From NCBI RefSeq assembly GCF_029201565.1, contig NZ_CP104002.1:2001001-2065000 (forward strand): a DNA stretch of 64,000 bases, given 5' to 3'. The position numbers were made by a program, and so were the translations under genes. Below are positions 1 to 8,826 of this stretch, in pieces. Source of the DNA: Devosia sp. SD17-2 (GTDB lineage Bacteria; Pseudomonadota; Alphaproteobacteria; Rhizobiales; Devosiaceae). Positions within the stretch are counted from its first letter, which is position 1. The number at the start of each line of letters is the position of its first letter. Below the pieces are notes generated by a model that was given only the letters and a program-made list of their open reading frames with translations, was not told the DNA's origin and made no database searches.

Positions 1-1252
1 GCTCCAAGCCCAGCAGGCCAATCTCCTGCCGGTGGGCTACTTCCACCTCGTCTTCACGCTCCCAACCGAGATCGCCGACATTGCCTTCCACAACAAGGCT
101 CTGGTCTACGACCTGCTGTTCAAGGCAGCGTCCGAGACGATGCTCACCATCGCGGCAGATCCAAAACACCTGGGCGCCCGCATCGGCATCACCGCCGTGC
201 TCCACACCTGGGGCTCGGCCATGACCCACCATCCCCATATCCACATGATCGTGCCCGGTGGTGGGATCGCACCGGATGGTCGGTGGATCTCATCGCGACC
301 AGCCTTTCTGCTGCCGGTCAGGGTTCTGGGTGCGCTGTTCCGAAGATTGTTCCTCACCCGGCTGCTCGAACTCCATGGTGCCGGAAAGCTCGACTTCTTC
401 GGACAGATGGCAGGGCTCCGAGACCGTCGGGCCTTCATCCGTCACCTCGCACCGGTCCGAAGAAAACGCTGGGTGGTCTATGCCAAAGCGCCCTTTGCCG
501 GGCCTGAGGCGGTGCTCGCCTATCTCTCGCGCTACACCCACCGGGTCGCCATCTCGAACAGCCGCCTCATCGCCTTCGACGGCAATGAGGTCACCTTCCG
601 CTACAAGAACTATCGCTGCTCCGGCGCCGAAAGGCAGCGGGTCATGACCCTTGCCGCCGACGAGTTCATCCGCCGCTTCCTGATCCACGTCCTGCCGCGC
701 GGCTTCCACCGCATCCGGCACTACGGCCTGCTCGCCGGCTCCGCCCGCAAAGACTGCCTCGCTCAGGTCCGCGACATGCTGGGGGTGGCGCCGGCGTCGG
801 ACGAACCGCCGGCCCCCGAGACCGCCCCAGACCCGCGCCCGCCTTGCCCCTGCTGCGGCGGCACCATGGTGATCATCGAGACCTTCGCTGCATGGTGCCA
901 GCCGCGGGCCCCGCCGACCGCGAGACAACCAGTCCGGGAGACCCTTCATGACCCGGCATGATCCGCTCGATCAATCGGTCCCGCCACGTCGCGGGCCGAC
1001 AGGATGGTTCGTGCCAGGCGCTCCAGCGACCATCGTCCTGCACGCCAATCTCATCAACTCCGTCGTCGCTGAGCCTCAAATGCTGCCCGGACGACGTCCA
1101 CCTGGCAAACTCGCCACGCCATATGCCGCAGTTTGCGGCCGGCACTTGACCGGGCCAAATCCGAAAACCCCATAGCGCAGCGTGTGCGGACCGCGGGTTC
1201 CTGCATGGGGTGGCTTTGCGACGCCAAACGGCATCCCAAACCCTTCACCATT
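1..1252 (+). mobile_element. IS91-family element, 3' part, cut by the window edge
   Basis: The segment appears identical, in reverse orientation, to 32686-33937: position 1 pairs with 33937 and identity stops at 1252 (32686), where the flanks diverge. It holds the last three quarters of the transposase and about 290 bases of non-coding terminal sequence, so 1252 marks the outer end of the element. The 5' part, including the recombinase gene present in the other copy, lies outside the window. I could not identify the target tetranucleotide with confidence. Confidence 0.9.
2..961 (+). CDS. IS91-family Y2 (HUH) transposase, C-terminal part
   Basis: This is a partial gene that begins before the window. 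The in-frame protein matches the C-terminal 319 residues or so of the complete 400-residue transposase at 32977-34179 without visible difference. It keeps the HUH metal-binding motif (HPHIHMIVPGGG) and the tyrosine-containing stretch AYLSRYTHRV, both expected of rolling-circle transposases of the IS91 family, but lacks the N-terminal zinc-finger region because of the window edge. Whether the whole gene is intact cannot be seen here. Confidence 0.9.
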   Translation, partial: LQAQQANLLPVGYFHLVFTLPTEIADIAFHNKALVYDLLFKAASETMLTIAADPKHLGARIGITAVLHTWGSAMTHHPHIHMIVPGGGIAPDGRWISSRPAFLLPVRVLGALFRRLFLTRLLELHGAGKLDFFGQMAGLRDRRAFIRHLAPVRRKRWVVYAKAPFAGPEAVLAYLSRYTHRVAISNSRLIAFDGNEVTFRYKNYRCSGAERQRVMTLAADEFIRRFLIHVLPRGFHRIRHYGLLAGSARKDCLAQVRDMLGVAPASDEPPAPETAPDPRPPCPCCGGTMVIIETFAAWCQPRAPPTARQPVRETLHDPA

Positions 1253-1329
1253 CCTGTCCTTCGAGGGGTCGTTTCGAAATTCCAATAGCGGACATCCTCT
1301 TCCCGTGCCGACGGACCAGCGGCCACGTG

Positions 1330-2403
1330 CTAACGTCGCACCGTCGAAGCTCGAACAACGAGGTCGGAGTCGAGTACAGCCTTAATAGGTGGGCCATCGT
1401 AACTTTTCTCCATACGGTTGTTCAGAAGCTGGAGCGCCATCTGGCCGACCGAGAAAGGATGCGAGTTTACGCTGGTGAGCGGGGGCTCCATGGTCCGTGC
1501 CCAAAGACTGTTTGCGATCGAAACAACCGAGACATCCTGGGGCGTGCGGAGTCCCGCCTCTCGCAACCCTTGCAGGACGCCCATCGCGGTGATGTCGTTG
1601 CGCGCGAAAATCGCCGAAAACTCCACGCCTTCTGCAACGAGGTCTAGCACGGCCTTGCGACCTGTGGCTTCTGAAGGCTGATCGCAAATGCGCACCAGTT
1701 CGGGCCTGGCTGGTATTCTATGTGCGCGCAACACGTCATAATACCCATCGACCGGCGAGAACCCAGGAAGGTTTGGCAGGCCCTCAATATAGGCAATACG
1801 CTGGTGGCCGAGCCCGACCAGATGCTCGACGGCTTGTTGCGCTGCCATGCGATAGTCAATCCGCACACCATCACACGCGACGTCTTTCGGCCAACGGCCT
1901 ATATAGACAGCCGGCTTGCCGACATGGAGAAACTTTTGCATGCCGCGCGTACCGCGATCGGTCGAATCTGGGACGATCAACGCCCCGCAGATCGAAGGAT
2001 CTGAGGCGCATTGGTCCAGCACGCGGTCCTCCGTTGTGACTGAGTAGTCGGACTGGCTGACCATGAGGCGAAGGTCGAACCGCCGCGCTTCCTTCTCAAT
2101 GCCGTTCACCATCTCGCCATAGTAGGGATTTGAGAAAGTGGGCACCACCACGGCCACGACCCTTTGCACGGGGGCGGTCGTGGTTGTCGCCTGGACAGCA
2201 CCGGGTACGAACGTACCCCGTCCAGGTTGCCGCTCGAGTCGGCCCCTGTGCACCAGATCTTCGATAGCCCGCCGCACGGTGGTCCGGGACAATCCCAACT
2301 CTTCGACAAGCTGCCGCTCCGAGGGCACGGCCTCACCACGCGGATAGACGCCCGCATCAATACGCTCAACGAGAAGATCTATTAAAGTACCAGTCTTGTC
2401 CAT
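1330..2403 (-). CDS. GntR/LacI hybrid transcriptional repressor
   Basis: This 357-residue regulator has a GntR-type winged helix at about residues 5-70 (SERQLVEELGLSRTTVRRAI) followed by a LacI/periplasmic-binding-like sugar-sensing domain at about 80-355. The same architecture is known from Bacillus AraR. It is divergent from the amino-sugar operon starting at 2690 and separated from it by about 290 bases that hold two similar 18-bp palindromes (2424-2441, 2605-2622). The first lies directly in front of its own start codon, so autorepression is likely. I infer that it represses the operon and is released by a sugar or sugar phosphate from it; the ligand is not known. Confidence 0.9.
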   Translation of the reverse strand: MDKTGTLIDLLVERIDAGVYPRGEAVPSERQLVEELGLSRTTVRRAIEDLVHRGRLERQPGRGTFVPGAVQATTTTAPVQRVVAVVVPTFSNPYYGEMVNGIEKEARRFDLRLMVSQSDYSVTTEDRVLDQCASDPSICGALIVPDSTDRGTRGMQKFLHVGKPAVYIGRWPKDVACDGVRIDYRMAAQQAVEHLVGLGHQRIAYIEGLPNLPGFSPVDGYYDVLRAHRIPARPELVRICDQPSEATGRKAVLDLVAEGVEFSAIFARNDITAMGVLQGLREAGLRTPQDVSVVSIANSLWARTMEPPLTSVNSHPFSVGQMALQLLNNRMEKSYDGPPIKAVLDSDLVVRASTVRR

Positions 2404-2423
2404 GTCAGCCTATTGACGCAGTT

Positions 2424-2441
2424 TATGATACATGTATCATA
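2424..2441. promoter_or_regulatory. Operator 1, perfect 18-bp palindrome
   Basis: TATGATACATGTATCATA is a perfect palindrome about 20 bases upstream of the regulator start. It shares the arms TATGATAC/GTATCATA with the site at 2605-2622. Autoregulation by the GntR/LacI protein is inferred. Confidence 0.75.
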
Positions 2442-2604
2442 CCACTAACGAGATGAATGAGGAGTGACAAGACCACCTGCGGAGAAACCAGCCTCACGTT
2501 CCCAAAGCCAGCCTGTCTTGGACAGTTTTGGCTTGAAAGCCGGCAACTATCGACCCGCTTGGAAGTCTTTTTACTCTCACCTCAGTGCATGATGCGGTGC
2601 TATC

Positions 2605-2622
2605 TATAATACCGGTATCATA
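2605..2622. promoter_or_regulatory. Operator 2 overlapping a -10-like box
   Basis: TATAATACCGGTATCATA matches operator 1 except for the two central bases and one base of the left arm. Its first six bases, TATAAT, are a perfect -10 hexamer pointing toward the operon; no good -35 is visible. A repressor bound here would block the operon promoter. The centre-to-centre distance to operator 1 is 181 bp, which would allow looping. Confidence 0.7.
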
Positions 2623-2689
2623 AGCTGGTCCAGCATAAGTTTCCGGCGGTGCATGTGTTTTGCACCGTCTCTCACACATGAGGACGTTT

Positions 2690-3709
2690 ATGAAGAAGGG
2701 ATTTGCCCTAATCGGTGCGGGATTGTTTGGTCAGCGCCATGCGCAGGCCTACCAGCGTCACCCTTTGGTAGACTTCAAATATGTCTGCGATCTTGACGAG
2801 GCGCGTGCAAAGGCTGTTGCAGAAGCCCACGGCGCCGCAGCCTACACCACAGACTTCAACGAAATCATGGCCGATCCAGATGTCATCGCCGTCTCGGTGG
2901 CGACCCCGGACCCTGCCCATCGCGATGCGGTGGTTGCTGCGGCCAGGGCGGGCAAGCATATCCTGGTGGAAAAGCCGCTGGCGACCACGGTCGAGGACGC
3001 CGAGGCCATGATTGCCGCCGCCAACGAGGCTGGCGTCAAGCTGATGGTGGATTTTCACAATCGCGCCAATCCGCCCATGGTTGCGGCGCGGGACGCGGTT
3101 GCACGAGGCGATATTGGCAAGCCGTCTTATGTCTATACGCGGCTGAGCAATACGATAGCTGTGCCGCGTGACATGCTCAAATGGTCGAGCCAGTCATCCG
3201 CATTGTGGTTTTTGGGCAGCCACATGATTGACATCGTGGGTTGGATTCTCGACGACAAGCCAGTGCGCGCCTATGTCGTGTCCCGTGACGGCATTCTGAA
3301 GGATTTAGGCGTTGATGCCCCCGACTTTCACGTCGCAACGGTCGAATACGAAAGCGGCGCGGTTGGGGTCTTTGAGCACACCTGGATCCTGCCGGACACC
3401 TACAACACCGTCAAAGATCTCAAGATCGAACTCCTGGGCAGCAAGGGCGCCATCAATATCGATGGCTCGCACAACCGCACAATGGAACTCTACACCCAAA
3501 ACAAGGGGGCTTTCCCGGATATGCTGGTGCCCCCGTTTGGTCCGCACCTGACCGGCTTTGTTCTCGATGCGGTGGTGCATTTCGTCGAGGCGGTGCTGTT
3601 TGACAAGCCTGTGCTCGCCACTGGGGAAGAAGGTTTGGCAAATACCAAGATCATCAGCGCACTGATCGAGGCTGCTCGCCTGGGCCAGCCGGTGCAGTTG
3701 CCGCAGTGA
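2690..3709 (+). CDS. Gfo/Idh/MocA-family NAD(P)-dependent oxidoreductase
   Basis: This 339-residue protein has an N-terminal Rossmann motif (IGAGLFGQRHA), the family's EKP catalytic motif (LVEKPLATTVEDAE, near residue 95) and a C-terminal alpha/beta domain. Such enzymes oxidise or reduce sugars and inositols with NAD(P). I chose the ATG at 2690 because GAGG at 2680-2683 is well spaced for it; an upstream ATG at 2678 lacks this. It is the first gene of the operon and sits 22 bases before murQ. The exact substrate is unknown; an oxidised or modified amino sugar is the contextual guess. Confidence 0.9.
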   Translation: MKKGFALIGAGLFGQRHAQAYQRHPLVDFKYVCDLDEARAKAVAEAHGAAAYTTDFNEIMADPDVIAVSVATPDPAHRDAVVAAARAGKHILVEKPLATTVEDAEAMIAAANEAGVKLMVDFHNRANPPMVAARDAVARGDIGKPSYVYTRLSNTIAVPRDMLKWSSQSSALWFLGSHMIDIVGWILDDKPVRAYVVSRDGILKDLGVDAPDFHVATVEYESGAVGVFEHTWILPDTYNTVKDLKIELLGSKGAINIDGSHNRTMELYTQNKGAFPDMLVPPFGPHLTGFVLDAVVHFVEAVLFDKPVLATGEEGLANTKIISALIEAARLGQPVQLPQ

Positions 3710-3731
3710 TGTGGGCTCGGAGGATCGTATA

Positions 3732-4652
3732 ATGACACAGCGTCTGATGACGGAACTGGAGCAGTTGATCTCCGAGCGAAGAAATCCATCGACCGAAGAT
3801 CTTGATGGCGCGAGCGTCCTCGACCTAGTGAGGCTGATGAACGGCGAGGACCACCGCGTCGCCGAGGCCATCGAACTGGTGCTTCCAGATATTGCGCGCG
3901 CCGTTGACCTGATCAGCGCGGCATTCCGGGCTGGCGGGCGACTGATCTATACCGGTGCCGGGACCAGCGGGCGGTTGGGCGTTTTGGACGCATCCGAGTG
4001 CCCTCCGACATTTGGGGTCGATGAAGCGATGGTGGTGGGAATCATCGCTGGCGGTGATCACGCACTGCGCCACGCCATGGAGGGCGCTGAAGATGATGAG
4101 GCGGCGGCCATCGCTGATCTCAAAGCTCATGGGCTGACCGCGCTGGACGTTGTCGTAGGCCTCGCAGCTTCGGGCCGCACGCCTTACGTGCTGGCGGGGC
4201 TTAGTTATGCGCAGGAGATCGGGGCGGTGACGATCGGCGTCACATGCAATCCCGCTTCGCCCATAACCACAGCGGCCCAACTGGCCATCGTGCCTGTGGT
4301 AGGCCCGGAAGTGCTCACCGGTTCCACCCGGCTCAAGTCCGGCTCGGCACAGAAAATGGTGCTCAACATGCTGACCACAGCCAGCATGGTCCGCATCGGC
4401 AAGACCTTTGGCAACCTCATGGTTGATATGCGAGCGACCAATGAAAAGCTGAAAGCGCGCGCATTGCGGATCATTTGCCAGGCGACGGATGCGTCTCTCC
4501 AGGAAGCGGAACTGGCGCTGTCGCGCGCCGACAACAACGTCAAGCTGGCGACGCTCATGGTCCTGTCAGGCCTTGATGCAGGCGAAGCACAGCATCGACT
4601 GGGGCAGGCAAACGGAATTCTGCGAACGGCACTGAACATTTCAGTCGCGTGA
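3732..4652 (+). CDS. murQ: N-acetylmuramic acid 6-phosphate etherase (MurQ)
   Basis: MurQ cleaves the lactyl ether of MurNAc-6-P to give GlcNAc-6-P and D-lactate in the cytoplasm. The 306-residue length, the N-terminal TELEQLISERRNPSTEDLD, the SIS-domain glycine-rich motif TGAGTSGRLGVLDASECPPTF (around residue 75), and the stretch STRLKSGSAQKMVLNMLTT are all characteristic of the family. The gene sits inside a sugar ABC-transport operon with a BadF-type kinase that could supply the 6-phosphate. NagA and NagB, needed for the next steps, are not in this window. Confidence 0.95.
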   Translation: MTQRLMTELEQLISERRNPSTEDLDGASVLDLVRLMNGEDHRVAEAIELVLPDIARAVDLISAAFRAGGRLIYTGAGTSGRLGVLDASECPPTFGVDEAMVVGIIAGGDHALRHAMEGAEDDEAAAIADLKAHGLTALDVVVGLAASGRTPYVLAGLSYAQEIGAVTIGVTCNPASPITTAAQLAIVPVVGPEVLTGSTRLKSGSAQKMVLNMLTTASMVRIGKTFGNLMVDMRATNEKLKARALRIICQATDASLQEAELALSRADNNVKLATLMVLSGLDAGEAQHRLGQANGILRTALNISVA

Positions 4653-4682
4653 GTGAATAGGCAACACGAAAGGGAGACTAAA

Positions 4683-5930
4683 ATGAAGAGTTTGTTTCTA
4701 TCGGCGACAGCCGCGGCCGTTCTGCTTGGCTCGGTATCGGCACAGGCGCAGGGCGTAACGCTCAATGTTCCAAGCTGGATGTGGGAAGAAGGTCAGGTCG
4801 GCGAATGGTTCAAGCGGAACACCGCCGAATTCGAGACCGCCTCGGGCAATACTGTCTCGGGAACCCAAATTCCGTCCGCTGACTTCGAAAAGGTTGTGGT
4901 CACGCAGATCGCCGGCGGCGCCGTTCCTGACCTGATGACGGCGTTCACCAGTATGTTGCCGCCCATGATCAGTGCCGGAACGCTGGCCCCGCTCGATCAG
5001 TGCATCGCCGAAGGCGGATTCGGTGACCGCCTGCTGAAATCGGTCGAATTCGCCAAGGTCGATGGCGTGACTTATGGCGTGCCGCTGACCATGAGCCCGT
5101 GGTCCGTCGTGGTGAACCGGAAGCTCCTGGCCGAGGCCGGTATCGAGGAGATGCCGCGGACCGTGGAAGAGCTTTACGCGGCCTCGCTCGCGGTCAAGGA
5201 AAAGACCGGTGCCTATGGCTACGCCTTCGGCAATGACATGGCAGCGCCCCTTCACGTCTACATCAACTCGATGCAGTGGGTGCTGGGCTTCGGCTCTGAC
5301 TGGTCGCAACCGGATGGCACCATCACGGCCAACGATCCGCGCAATATCGAAGCCATCGGTTGGGTAAAGCGTTTCCTCGACGAAGGGTTGGCCCCGATCG
5401 GGCTCGGCGTCATCCAGGCGCGTGATCTGTTCATCGATGGCAAGGTCGCCATTATGTTCGAAGGTCCCTGGCTCATGACCCAGGTTCAGGGTCAGAAGCC
5501 TGAAATGATGGCCGATATTGACTTTGAAGTCGTTCCCACCCCGACGCATGCCGCAGTAACGGGCGGCGCGTTCTTCGTTATCCCGGCCAAGGCCGCGAAC
5601 CCCGAACAGGCCTGTGATCTACTCACCGCCTATATGAACGAAAACGCCCAGCGCCGCTGGCTGGAAGACCTACTGCAAATTCCCGGCACCACCGCCGAGC
5701 CGAGCGCTGAGTTCCTCGAGCAGAATGCCTGGGTGGGCAACATGGCCACCATCGCTGCCCAGTATCCTGGTGGCATCGGCTACGCACCTCCGGGCTACCT
5801 GATCGACGCTGGCGAGTTCCGGCAGATGGTCGTCGACGCGCTTTCAGAGATTTATTCGGGCCGCACTTCGGTGGAAGATGGGCTCAATGCCCTCCAGTCC
5901 AAGTTGGAAAACTGGTCAGCCACTCTCTAA
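4683..5930 (+). CDS. Sugar ABC transporter substrate-binding protein
   Basis: This 415-residue protein has a Sec signal peptide (KSLFLSATAAAVLLGSVSAQA, cleavage near residue 23) and the layout of extracellular solute-binding proteins of the carbohydrate (CUT1, MalE-like) class. A strong AGGGAG lies about 8 bases before the ATG. It would act in the periplasm and deliver its sugar to the two permeases that follow. A 12-bp stem hairpin directly after the gene (5947-5974) probably protects the mRNA and raises its level over the downstream genes. MurNAc or GlcNAc-containing sugars are the likely ligands, inferred from murQ. Confidence 0.92.
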   Translation: MKSLFLSATAAAVLLGSVSAQAQGVTLNVPSWMWEEGQVGEWFKRNTAEFETASGNTVSGTQIPSADFEKVVVTQIAGGAVPDLMTAFTSMLPPMISAGTLAPLDQCIAEGGFGDRLLKSVEFAKVDGVTYGVPLTMSPWSVVVNRKLLAEAGIEEMPRTVEELYAASLAVKEKTGAYGYAFGNDMAAPLHVYINSMQWVLGFGSDWSQPDGTITANDPRNIEAIGWVKRFLDEGLAPIGLGVIQARDLFIDGKVAIMFEGPWLMTQVQGQKPEMMADIDFEVVPTPTHAAVTGGAFFVIPAKAANPEQACDLLTAYMNENAQRRWLEDLLQIPGTTAEPSAEFLEQNAWVGNMATIAAQYPGGIGYAPPGYLIDAGEFRQMVVDALSEIYSGRTSVEDGLNALQSKLENWSATL

Positions 5931-5946
5931 CCATCGATCTCAATGT

Positions 5947-5974
5947 CCCGGGGTGCATGGACATGCACCCCGGG
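5947..5974 (+). terminator. Hairpin after the binding-protein gene (mRNA stabiliser or attenuator)
   Basis: CCCGGGGTGCAT (5947-5958) and ATGCACCCCGGG (5963-5974) form a perfect 12-bp stem with a 4-base loop. There is no T-run, so partial termination or 3'-end protection of the binding-protein message is more likely than full termination. Confidence 0.75.
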
Positions 5975-5994
5975 CTGCAGCGGAGCGTCCCGGC

Positions 5995-6882
5995 ATGCCG
6001 TCATCAATCAAGCGAACAAACCTTTTACCGTTATGGTTGCTGGGCCCAGTGGGCGTGCTGCTGGCACTGATCTTGATCTGGCCGATCCTGCAGGGGATCG
6101 CACTCAGCTTCTACAATACGCGGATCCTGACCTATTCCGAAGGTCGTTTCATCGGCTTTGCCAATTTCAACGCCCTCGTCCAGGACGAATATTTCTGGAA
6201 TTCTCTGCGCGTCACTGCAACTTATGGCATCGCCTCGGTCACCGCGACCTATGCACTTGGTCTGGGATTTGCGCTTTTGCTCAACCGCGAATTTGCCGGC
6301 CGCGGGGTTGTTCGCACGATCTTCATCCTGCCCTGGGCCATTCCCGAAGTGGTGGCGGTCCTTATCTTCGTCTGGATGCTCGATCCCCAATTCGGCGTCC
6401 TGAATTATCTGTTCACCAGCCTGGGCCTGATCAGTGAACCGCTGCCATGGCTGTCGCAATCCCACCTAGCGCTCCCCGCGCTTGTGGCGCTCACCGCCTG
6501 GCAGCAGTTTCCTCTCGCCATGCTGATTATTCTGGCCGGACTGCAGATGATCCCCAAGGAGCAGTATGAGGCGGCCACCATAGACGGCGCAGGTCCTGTC
6601 TCTCGCTTCATTCATGTGACGCTGCCCGGCCTGCGCTCGGTGAATATCATCCTGATCCTGCTGCTGACGCTCAATTCGTTCCGGCGCGTGACCATGATCT
6701 ACGCTATGACCCGCGGCGGACCGGCGCGCTCCACCGAGACCCTGTCGATCCTCACCTACAACACGGCCTTCGAATACCAGCGGATCGGCTATGCCGCAGC
6801 AGTCGGCACCAGCCTGCTCATGATCCTGCTGTTCTTCAGCGTGGTCTATTTCTGGGCCACCAAGCAAGGAAAGGACGCCTGA
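5995..6882 (+). CDS. Sugar ABC transporter permease 1 (MalF type)
   Basis: This is a six-helix inner-membrane permease of about 295 residues. The first helix is LWLLGPVGVLLALILIWPIL, and the cytoplasmic coupling EAA loop reads EQYEAATIDGAGPVSRFIHVTLPGL. The ATG at 5995 gives a normal-length family member; the longer upstream frame crosses the hairpin and is not supported. The stop overlaps the start of the second permease (TGATG). Confidence 0.93.
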   Translation: MPSSIKRTNLLPLWLLGPVGVLLALILIWPILQGIALSFYNTRILTYSEGRFIGFANFNALVQDEYFWNSLRVTATYGIASVTATYALGLGFALLLNREFAGRGVVRTIFILPWAIPEVVAVLIFVWMLDPQFGVLNYLFTSLGLISEPLPWLSQSHLALPALVALTAWQQFPLAMLIILAGLQMIPKEQYEAATIDGAGPVSRFIHVTLPGLRSVNIILILLLTLNSFRRVTMIYAMTRGGPARSTETLSILTYNTAFEYQRIGYAAAVGTSLLMILLFFSVVYFWATKQGKDA

Positions 6883-7718
6883 TGAACCCCTCCCACTCAG
6901 AAAAGTTTGTCAGCGCCTTCTGGTTCATCCTGACCCTGGTCTTCGCTGCGATCGTGTTCTTTCCCTACTACTGGATGTTCGCCTCATCGGTGGAAACCGA
7001 GAGCATGTTCGCTTGGCCGCCCCACCTCATCCCGAGCGGTTTCAGCCTCGAATCCTACTGGACAATCTTCGAGGAGCGCGCCATTGGCCGCTGGTTCATC
7101 AACACCGTCATCGTTGCGGGCAGCACATCGGTGTTCTCGACTGTCATCGCGATCAACGCCGCCTATGCACTTTCGCGGTTCAAGACCAAGACGACCTCGA
7201 TCTTCACCATTCTGATCCTGTTCTCCCAACTGCTGCCGGCAGCGCTCATCGTGGTGCCGCTGTTCGTGATCTTCCAGCAATTGGGGCTCTACAACTCGCT
7301 GTTCGGGCTTGCCATAGCCGATACCGCCTTCATTCTTCCGGTTGCCATCTGGCTTCTCAAGGGATTCTTCGACCAGATTCCGGTCGAAATCGAACAACAG
7401 GCGATGATAGATGGCTGCACCCAACTCGGTGCCTTCTATCGGGTCGTGCTGCCGTTGGCGCTGCCGGGACTCGTTGTGGTTGTCGCCATGTCCTTCATTT
7501 CCGGCTGGGACGAGTTCTTCCTCGCGCGTACCCTCATCGCTTCTCAGGACAATTGGGTGCTTTCCGTGGGCCTGACCTCATTCCGCGGGGAATACACATT
7601 GGACTGGAGCCAGATGATGGCTGCGGCAGTGATCTTCACCGTTCCCGCTCTCATCTTCTTCCTGTTCGTGCAGCGCTACCTGGTGGCCGGCCTTTCCGCC
7701 GGTGCCGTTAAAGGCTGA
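6882..7718 (+). CDS. Sugar ABC transporter permease 2 (MalG type)
   Basis: This 278-residue inner-membrane protein has an N-terminal helix (FWFILTLVFAAIVFFPYYWM) and the EAA loop IEQQAMIDGCTQLGAFYRVVLPLALPG. It pairs with the preceding permease, whose stop codon it overlaps by one base, to form the membrane channel. It ends with the typical C-terminal QRYLVAGLSAGAVKG of MalG-like proteins. Confidence 0.93.
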   Translation: MNPSHSEKFVSAFWFILTLVFAAIVFFPYYWMFASSVETESMFAWPPHLIPSGFSLESYWTIFEERAIGRWFINTVIVAGSTSVFSTVIAINAAYALSRFKTKTTSIFTILILFSQLLPAALIVVPLFVIFQQLGLYNSLFGLAIADTAFILPVAIWLLKGFFDQIPVEIEQQAMIDGCTQLGAFYRVVLPLALPGLVVVVAMSFISGWDEFFLARTLIASQDNWVLSVGLTSFRGEYTLDWSQMMAAAVIFTVPALIFFLFVQRYLVAGLSAGAVKG

Positions 7719-7746
7719 CAACCTCGACAAACGAAAGGACATTCAG

Positions 7747-8826
7747 GTGGCAGAACTCAGCATCAAGGCTCTCAAGAAGAGCTACGGCCCCACCGAGATC
7801 ATTGCCAATATCTCGCTCGATATCGTGGACGGCCAATTCGTCGCACTGGTTGGACCGTCCGGGTGTGGCAAGTCGACCCTGCTGCGCATGATCGCAGGAC
7901 TGGAGACTATCAGCGGCGGCGAAATTGCCATTGGCACTCGCGTCGTCAACACAGTGCAGCCCAAGGACCGGGACATCGCAATGGTGTTCCAGAATTACGC
8001 GCTATATCCGAACAAGACGGTGGCCGACAATATCGGTTTCCCGCTCTACATGGCGCGCGTGCCCAAAGCCGAACGGGAGCGCAAGGTGGCCGAAGTCATG
8101 CGCTCGCTCGATCTTGATGCGCTGGCCAAGCGTTATCCCAAGCAGCTTTCGGGTGGGCAGCGCCAGCGCGTTGCCATGGGCCGCGCAATTGTGCGCAACC
8201 CGCAAGTCTTTCTCTTCGACGAACCGCTTTCAAACCTTGATGCCAAGCTGCGGGTTTCAATGCGGGCTGAAATCAAGGAACTGCATCAACGCCTCAAGGT
8301 GACAACCGTCTATGTGACGCATGACCAGGTAGAAGCCATGACGATGGCCGATCAGATCGTCGTGATGCGTGCCGGCCATGTCGAGCAGGTCGGAGCCCCG
8401 CTCGATCTCTATGACCGCCCGGCAAATAAGTTTGTCGCTGGATTCATTGGCTCGCCTTCAATGAACTTCTTCGATGGCCAGTTCAGTGAGCGCGCGGGTG
8501 TACTCTCTTTCGTAACATCCGGGGGCCTGTCGATTCCGCTCTCGCCCGAGCACCGCGAGCGAGCTAGCCAGGCAACGACGCTTGGCATTCGGCCCGAGCA
8601 CATCCAGCTCAGAAGCGCTGAAACCACGGGTACGCTTCCCGTTGAAATTGCTGTCATCGAGCCGACGGGCAATGAAGCCACTTTTATTCTGCGCTCTGGT
8701 GGCGAGCAATTCGTCGTGGTTCAGACTGGCCGGCATAGCTATCGGCCCGGCGATCGCGTCTTCATAAGCGCGTCTTCCGAAATGCTGCACTTCTTCGATG
8801 GCAGCGAGCGCGCGCTCACGTCATGA
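7747..8826 (+). CDS. Sugar ABC transporter ATPase (UgpC/MsmK type)
   Basis: This 359-residue ATPase has Walker A GPSGCGKST, signature LSGGQRQRV, Walker B VFLFDEPLSNLDAKLR and the switch histidine VTHDQ, followed by a C-terminal OB-fold regulatory domain of about 120 residues typical of CUT1 transporters. I chose the GTG at 7747 (AGGAC upstream) because the protein then begins MAELSIKALKKSYG as in the family. The stop overlaps the kinase start (ATGA), which indicates translational coupling. Confidence 0.93.
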   Translation: MAELSIKALKKSYGPTEIIANISLDIVDGQFVALVGPSGCGKSTLLRMIAGLETISGGEIAIGTRVVNTVQPKDRDIAMVFQNYALYPNKTVADNIGFPLYMARVPKAERERKVAEVMRSLDLDALAKRYPKQLSGGQRQRVAMGRAIVRNPQVFLFDEPLSNLDAKLRVSMRAEIKELHQRLKVTTVYVTHDQVEAMTMADQIVVMRAGHVEQVGAPLDLYDRPANKFVAGFIGSPSMNFFDGQFSERAGVLSFVTSGGLSIPLSPEHRERASQATTLGIRPEHIQLRSAETTGTLPVEIAVIEPTGNEATFILRSGGEQFVVVQTGRHSYRPGDRVFISASSEMLHFFDGSERALTS

